Of a stretch of DNA of 10,032 nt, positions 7,901 through 10,032 are shown piece by piece (position 1 is the stretch's first letter; every line of letters starts with the position of its first letter). Both the position numbers and the translations under genes were made by a program. Below the pieces are notes generated by a model. The model was not told the origin of the DNA, did not search any database, and saw nothing but the letters and a program-made list of their open reading frames with translations. Source of the stretch: Bacteroidota bacterium (GTDB lineage Bacteria; Bacteroidota; Bacteroidia; Bacteroidales; 4484-276); NCBI GenBank assembly GCA_013203545.1, contig JABMQA010000272.1, positions 1 to 10,032 on the forward strand, read 5' to 3'.

Positions 7901-8092
7901 GGACTGATTACCTCATGGCAATGGGATTTTGATAATGATGGTGTGATTGATTCTGAGGAGCAAAATCCCATCTGGACCTATACACAAACAGGTATCTATA
8001 CGGTTAAGTTAACTGTTGCTGATAGTAATAATGTGGTTTCCGAAATCAAGGAAGATTATATCACAGTCACTGATCAAACCAACTGGCAATGA
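4970..8092 (+). CDS. Large secreted multidomain protein (PKD/FISUMP/LamG-like), ends at an in-frame TGA
   Basis: This 1040-residue product begins with a signal peptide (MKNFKSYL plus hydrophobic stretch, about 1-22). The domain order is PKD 1 (55-134), FISUMP domain (about 137-345), PKD 2 (352-430), an unassigned beta-rich domain (435-655), PKD 3 (657-737), LamG/concanavalin A-like domain (739-950), and PKD 4 (954-1034). Every PKD has a calcium-loop-like DxDxDGxxD segment. The FISUMP domain shows GGQCWMAENINIGT (159-172), EKYCYEDDPVNCETFGGLYQW (188-207 onwards), GICPEGWHVASNDEW (221-235) and GFGVRCIN. It is probably a surface adhesin or carbohydrate-binding protein; no catalytic domain is seen. 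The stop follows DQTNWQ exactly where the second FISUMP domain starts, and the same frame continues open to the window end. The natural product is thus probably longer and this ORF is its N-terminal part. No C-terminal sorting domain is present before the stop. Confidence 0.88.
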   Translation: MKNFKSYLTSALIVIISFSYGNIYDLNSTSSPVSSKGQNFYNSQIPAPPPVGLVADFTADTTSGNNPLEVHLLDLSTGSPTQWEWDLDNDGVVDAYEQNPEFTYTEPGLYAVSLIVSDGLTSDTLIKEGYIFIDGSSWQCGDSLFDNRDDQTYATVKIGGQCWMAENINIGTRIDGIEEMTNNNIIEKYCYEDDPVNCETFGGLYQWDEMMQYVKVTGAQGICPEGWHVASNDEWKVLEGMVDSQYAIGDPTWDQISWHGFDVGKKLKITTGNGSNEFGFSVELGGDRYQSGWFSGKGNSSRYWSSSEYPWSNLAYYRQFHSGFDNLYLRNVDKKYGFGVRCINNEIEPIIDANFSAAPASGPVPLQVQFTDLSTMDPISWQWDFNNDGTVDSYEQNPIWTYNELGFYSVSLKVSDGMFECILIKEDYITSTFAPVSLPYFNDFATNPDWITNCSGDIFWTPDQGGMLSWHAKRDVNQDYYLPIETNNSDFKVSFRHYVTSKTNNCWISLGLVSDVDGFVGRPNMPESGVWLQVGWTGGGTEFSVPYIRPYAFYTDGSVWSPSMGDVNPGGTGPDSTGFISYVFNNWYTSTLTKYGNLLILKTFDDSEALVGERQWEIPVGMFDYNYLYIGNSGLNDPSQMTGLLDDLNVTDIIDPFEADFSATPTSGDAPLNVQFTDLTTASSSTWEWDFDNDGVIDSEEQNPEWIYTEPGIYSVSLAVSDGTNQDTEMKEDYITVSSDGLVAYYPFNGNANDESGNNHNGTVNGAILTNDRFGISESAYSFDGTDDYVIIPFDPVFDFNNQDFTITVWIKSEWTGSGYERRIINYGGSIYNDYAINYLNDGHVQILIADTPYYIASTYSLADGIPHLISFVRDNGNNTLRLYIDGQLDGSINGGSGNMPHLQSNRRLTFGRKQRLNSQNDSYFYGGLDDIRFYKCVLSDLEIQELYDWSGLISDFQAEPVYGLAPLQVQFSDHSIGLITSWQWDFDNDGVIDSEEQNPIWTYTQTGIYTVKLTVADSNNVVSEIKEDYITVTDQTNWQ
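5378..6004 (+). other. FISUMP domain 1 (Fibrobacter succinogenes major paralogous domain)
   Basis: The segment starts at WQCGDSLFDNRDDQTYATVK and ends at GFGVRCIN. It has six cysteines, in WQCGD, GQCWM, KYCY, VNCET, GICPE and VRCIN, spaced as in the family. FISUMP domains are exported modules of unknown biochemical role found in Fibrobacter and Bacteroidota surface proteins. It serves as the template for recognising the interrupted second copy at 8084-8680. Confidence 0.85.
6272..6934 (+). other. Unassigned beta-rich domain between PKD 2 and PKD 3
   Basis: Residues 435-655 begin SLPYFNDFATNPDW and end MTGLLDDLNVTDI. Alternating hydrophobic strands, many aromatic residues and the final 'G-L-DD-NV' strand resemble concanavalin A-like jelly-roll modules in Bacteroidota adhesins. 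The 'F-NDF---P-W' start is also common in such modules. I cannot name a family; a lectin-like role is inference from the architecture. Confidence 0.45.
7184..7819 (+). other. LamG / concanavalin A-like domain
   Basis: Residues 739-950 carry typical LamG_3 signatures: GLVAYYPFNGNANDESGNNH at the start, YSFDGTDDYVIIP, FTITVWIKSEW, LRLYIDGQLDGS, and GGLDDIRFYKCVLSDLEIQE at the end. The final 'DDIRFY-R-LS--EI--LY' strand is diagnostic. Such domains commonly bind carbohydrates or extracellular matrix; the ligand cannot be deduced. Confidence 0.85.
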
Positions 8093-8680
8093 GGTGATCC
8101 CATTATCGATCCTCGCGATGGACAATCTTACAACACCATACAAATTAGCACTCAATGCTGGATGGCAGAAAACCTGAATATAGGAACACGTATCAATGGC
8201 GGTGAACCAATGGTTAATAATAGCATGATTGAAAAATATTGCTTTGATAACAACCCAGTTAATTGTGAAACTTATGGCGGTATGTACCAGTGGAACGAGA
8301 TAATGCAATATACTACACAGCAAGGCTCGCAAGGTATTTGCATTGATGGATGGCATATTCCTGCAGATAATGAATGGCAATATTTAGTTGATTTCCTTGG
8401 TGGTGATGGTGCTGCTGGTAGCAAAGTAAAAGAAACAGGAACCTTAAATTGGTTATCACCAAATACAGGAGCAACGAATGAGAGTGGATTTACAGCCCTT
8501 CCTGGGGGACGACATACGTTAAGCAATTCATTTTACTATCTTGGTACTCACGCAGATTTTTGGTCTTCTACAACTATAGGCAATGATATCTGGGTTAGAA
8601 GCGCCTACCATAATAATGACAATATTGGTAGAAACAATGGTTCAAAACCATCCGGATTTTCTGTTCGATGTTTGAATGAC
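8084..8680 (+). other. FISUMP domain 2, interrupted by TGA at its first cysteine
   Basis: Reading through the TGA gives WQ-stop-GDPIIDPRDGQSYNTIQ, aligned residue for residue with WQCGDSLFDNRDDQTYATVK of the first FISUMP domain. The rest is intact: TQCWMAENLNIGTRINGGE, EKYCFDNNPVNCETYGG, GICIDGWHIPADNEW, and GFSVRCLND at the end. All later cysteines are kept. Only the first family cysteine is replaced by the stop (TGC or TGT to TGA). Confidence 0.85.
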
Positions 8681-10032
8681 AATGTGCTGACTAGTGATCC
8701 ACCTGAAGTTGACCTGGGCAAAGATATCACTACCTGTGAAGGAGACTCCTACAACATAGAAGATGCTATAGCCTCCAGTTACAGTGCAATAAGTTGGACA
8801 ACATCCGGTAATGGAATGTTTGATGATCCTTCCTCCTTGAATCCAACTTATGCTCCGGGTAATACAGACCTTACACAAGGATTTTCTACGCTGATACTAA
8901 CAGCTTACCCCATCCCACCTGCAACACAAACCGCATCTGACCAGATGACATTAACGTATCAGTTTTTACCTGAAACCAATGCCGGTGAAGATGCTACGAT
9001 AATACAAGGCGAAACTTACAGCCTTTCCGATGCTTCGGCGGTGAATTATTATTCAATAAGCTGGACGACGAGCGGAAGTGGTGCATTTAGTAATCCAGGT
9101 ATTCCTAATCCTGTTTACACACCATCGACTGAGGACATTAGCAGCGGTTTGGTGCAATTGACCCTCTTTTGCTCCCCATTAAGCCCATGTGTCATTTCTT
9201 TCGAGGATATAATGTTATTAACTATTGAAGTCCTGTACCCAACAGCTAATGCCGGCAGTAATGCCACGATTTGTGAGGACGACAGCTACACATTATCTGA
9301 TGCTTCATCAACGAATTACAGTGCTGTTAGCTGGACAGCTTCAGGTGATGGAGTGTTTGATAATCCTACTTTGGTGGATCCGACCTACAACCCGGGGAAT
9401 TCAGATATTTCCCAGGGCTTTTCTATCCTGACGCTGACAGCTTATCCCATCGCACCAGCTACTCAGATGGCAACAGATCAGATGACGATGACCTATCAAT
9501 CTTTACCTGAAGCCAACGCCGGACAGGACAAGACCATATGTGAAGGTGACAGTTATACCCTTTCAGATGCTACTGTAGATAGTTATTCTTTCATAGAATG
9601 GACCTATAGTGGTGATGGTTCATTTGCTGATTCCCTCCTTGTTAATGCAACATATACTCCTGGTATGTCAGATGTCATTGATGGTACCGTCAAATTGATC
9701 CTTACAGCCCACTCGTTTAATCCCTGTGCTGGATTTGTTTCTGATACGATGACACTAACCATACAGTTACTGCCACTTGTCGAAGCAGGCCAGGATGCGA
9801 TCATATGTGAGAATGAGAGCTATACCCTGGGCGGTATTGCTTCTGATTATTCCGCTGCATTATGGACTACAAATGGTGATGGAACGTTTGATGACGCAAC
9901 TTTACTGGATGCTGTTTATACTCCAGGAGAAGATGATATTGCAAATGGTTTGATTACGCTAAGCCTTACTGCAACTGCATCTGATCCATGTGCTGATGAT
10001 TTTACAGATGATATGGTGCTAACAGTTTATCC
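8162..10032 (+). CDS. Continuation of the surface protein after the TGA: FISUMP 2 plus Ig-like repeats (right end off window)
   Basis: The reading frame of the upstream gene stays open from 8093 to the window end with no further stop; 8162 is merely the first ATG after the TGA. The product would lack a signal peptide and start inside the FISUMP domain at MAENLNIG, so independent expression makes little sense. I read it as the downstream part of one gene carrying a nonsense mutation or sequencing error. After the FISUMP domain come five Ig/PKD-like modules of about 90 residues, of the kind 'AG-DATICEGDSYTLSDA---W--SGDG-F-----PTYTPG--D---G---LTLTA'. Such modules are frequent in giant Bacteroidota adhesins that end in a gliding/type IX secretion sorting domain. 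That C-terminus would lie to the right of the window and is not seen. Confidence 0.75.
   Translation, partial: MAENLNIGTRINGGEPMVNNSMIEKYCFDNNPVNCETYGGMYQWNEIMQYTTQQGSQGICIDGWHIPADNEWQYLVDFLGGDGAAGSKVKETGTLNWLSPNTGATNESGFTALPGGRHTLSNSFYYLGTHADFWSSTTIGNDIWVRSAYHNNDNIGRNNGSKPSGFSVRCLNDNVLTSDPPEVDLGKDITTCEGDSYNIEDAIASSYSAISWTTSGNGMFDDPSSLNPTYAPGNTDLTQGFSTLILTAYPIPPATQTASDQMTLTYQFLPETNAGEDATIIQGETYSLSDASAVNYYSISWTTSGSGAFSNPGIPNPVYTPSTEDISSGLVQLTLFCSPLSPCVISFEDIMLLTIEVLYPTANAGSNATICEDDSYTLSDASSTNYSAVSWTASGDGVFDNPTLVDPTYNPGNSDISQGFSILTLTAYPIAPATQMATDQMTMTYQSLPEANAGQDKTICEGDSYTLSDATVDSYSFIEWTYSGDGSFADSLLVNATYTPGMSDVIDGTVKLILTAHSFNPCAGFVSDTMTLTIQLLPLVEAGQDAIICENESYTLGGIASDYSAALWTTNGDGTFDDATLLDAVYTPGEDDIANGLITLSLTATASDPCADDFTDDMVLTVY
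8705..10032 (+). repeat. Five tandem ~90-residue Ig-like repeats
   Basis: Units start near 8705, 8972, 9242, 9509 and 9776, giving periods of 267, 270, 267 and 267 nt; the last is cut by the window end. Units 1 and 3 resemble each other most (LTAYPIPPATQTASDQMTLTY against LTAYPIAPATQMATDQMTMTY, shown here from the shared strand). Units 2, 4 and 5 carry SPC/NPC/DPC at the same place. This suggests amplification of a two-unit block. The repeats are diverged in DNA sequence and intact in frame. Confidence 0.85.

Larger units (their letters stand above)
5132..8071 (+). repeat. Four dispersed PKD-domain repeats with calcium-loop-like inserts
   Basis: PKD copies lie at about 5132-5371, 6023-6259, 6938-7180 and 7829-8071. 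Each opens with a DF/F-x-A-x-P-type strand and 'PL-VQF-DLST', carries a W-x-WD core, and ends with SLxVSDG and EDYITV-like strands. In place of the usual short W-FGDG turn, all four have DLDNDGVVDAYEQNP-like loops: D-[LF]-[DN]-N-D-G-x-x-D-[AS]-x-E-Q-N-P. Copies 3 and 4 share DFDNDGVIDSEEQNP exactly. They act as spacers between the functional modules. Confidence 0.85.

Noticed and set aside
8090..8092. TGA as selenocysteine or as a reassigned codon
   Set aside because: There is no visible SECIS-like support. The antitoxin gene uses TGA as its natural stop, and Bacteroidota-type content predicts the standard code.
8009..8878. Minus-strand ORFs of 123, 84 and 78 residues opposite the second FISUMP region
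   Set aside because: They are antisense to a domain with clear family motifs and intact frame; their composition is that of reverse-complemented repeats.
8705..10032. CRISPR-like or non-coding tandem array from the 267-nt periodicity
   Set aside because: The period is a multiple of three, the frame is open throughout and the units are diverged protein domains.

Overview
The window looks like a Bacteroidota chromosome, probably an environmental Bacteroidales-type organism. The evidence is an AT-rich sequence, starts without Shine-Dalgarno sites, promoter-like TAnnTTTG elements, a LytS/LytTR-type two-component pair, and a very large secreted protein built from PKD, FISUMP, LamG-like and Ig-like modules. 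The standard genetic code appears to be used, since TGA is the natural stop of the antitoxin gene.

Layout. Positions 1-290 hold no intact gene. They contain a 12-bp perfect inverted repeat, the decayed 3' end of a GxxExxY-type gene, and the decayed 3' end of a LytTR response-regulator gene, both remnants on the minus strand. Positions 294-1810 (minus) are an AbiEi/AbiEii-type toxin-antitoxin operon with a TGATG stop/start overlap and its own promoter and palindromic operator candidates. Positions 1915-4781 (minus) are a two-component locus. It comprises a LytTR response regulator, the membrane and kinase half of a LytS-type histidine kinase, and a separate ORF with the N-terminal membrane anchor and half of an FG-GAP/VCBS-like sensor domain. 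The two kinase pieces look like one gene broken by a frameshift plus a stop codon. Positions 4970-10032 (plus) are one giant surface-protein reading frame. It is interrupted by a single TGA at 8090-8092, exactly where the second FISUMP domain should have its first conserved cysteine, and it runs off the window.

How the parts relate. The toxin-antitoxin cassette lies between the intact 3' end of the response-regulator gene and a second, 85%-identical copy of that 3' end (204-290 against 1924-2010). This suggests either insertion at the end of this gene or replacement of a tandem paralogue. The kinase/regulator operon and the giant adhesin-like gene are divergently transcribed from a G-rich intergenic region of about 190 bp, so the regulator may control the surface protein; that is inference.

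I found no clearly new biological system. The most informative signals are the duplicated gene tail flanking the toxin-antitoxin unit and the two large genes with precise, recent-looking lesions.
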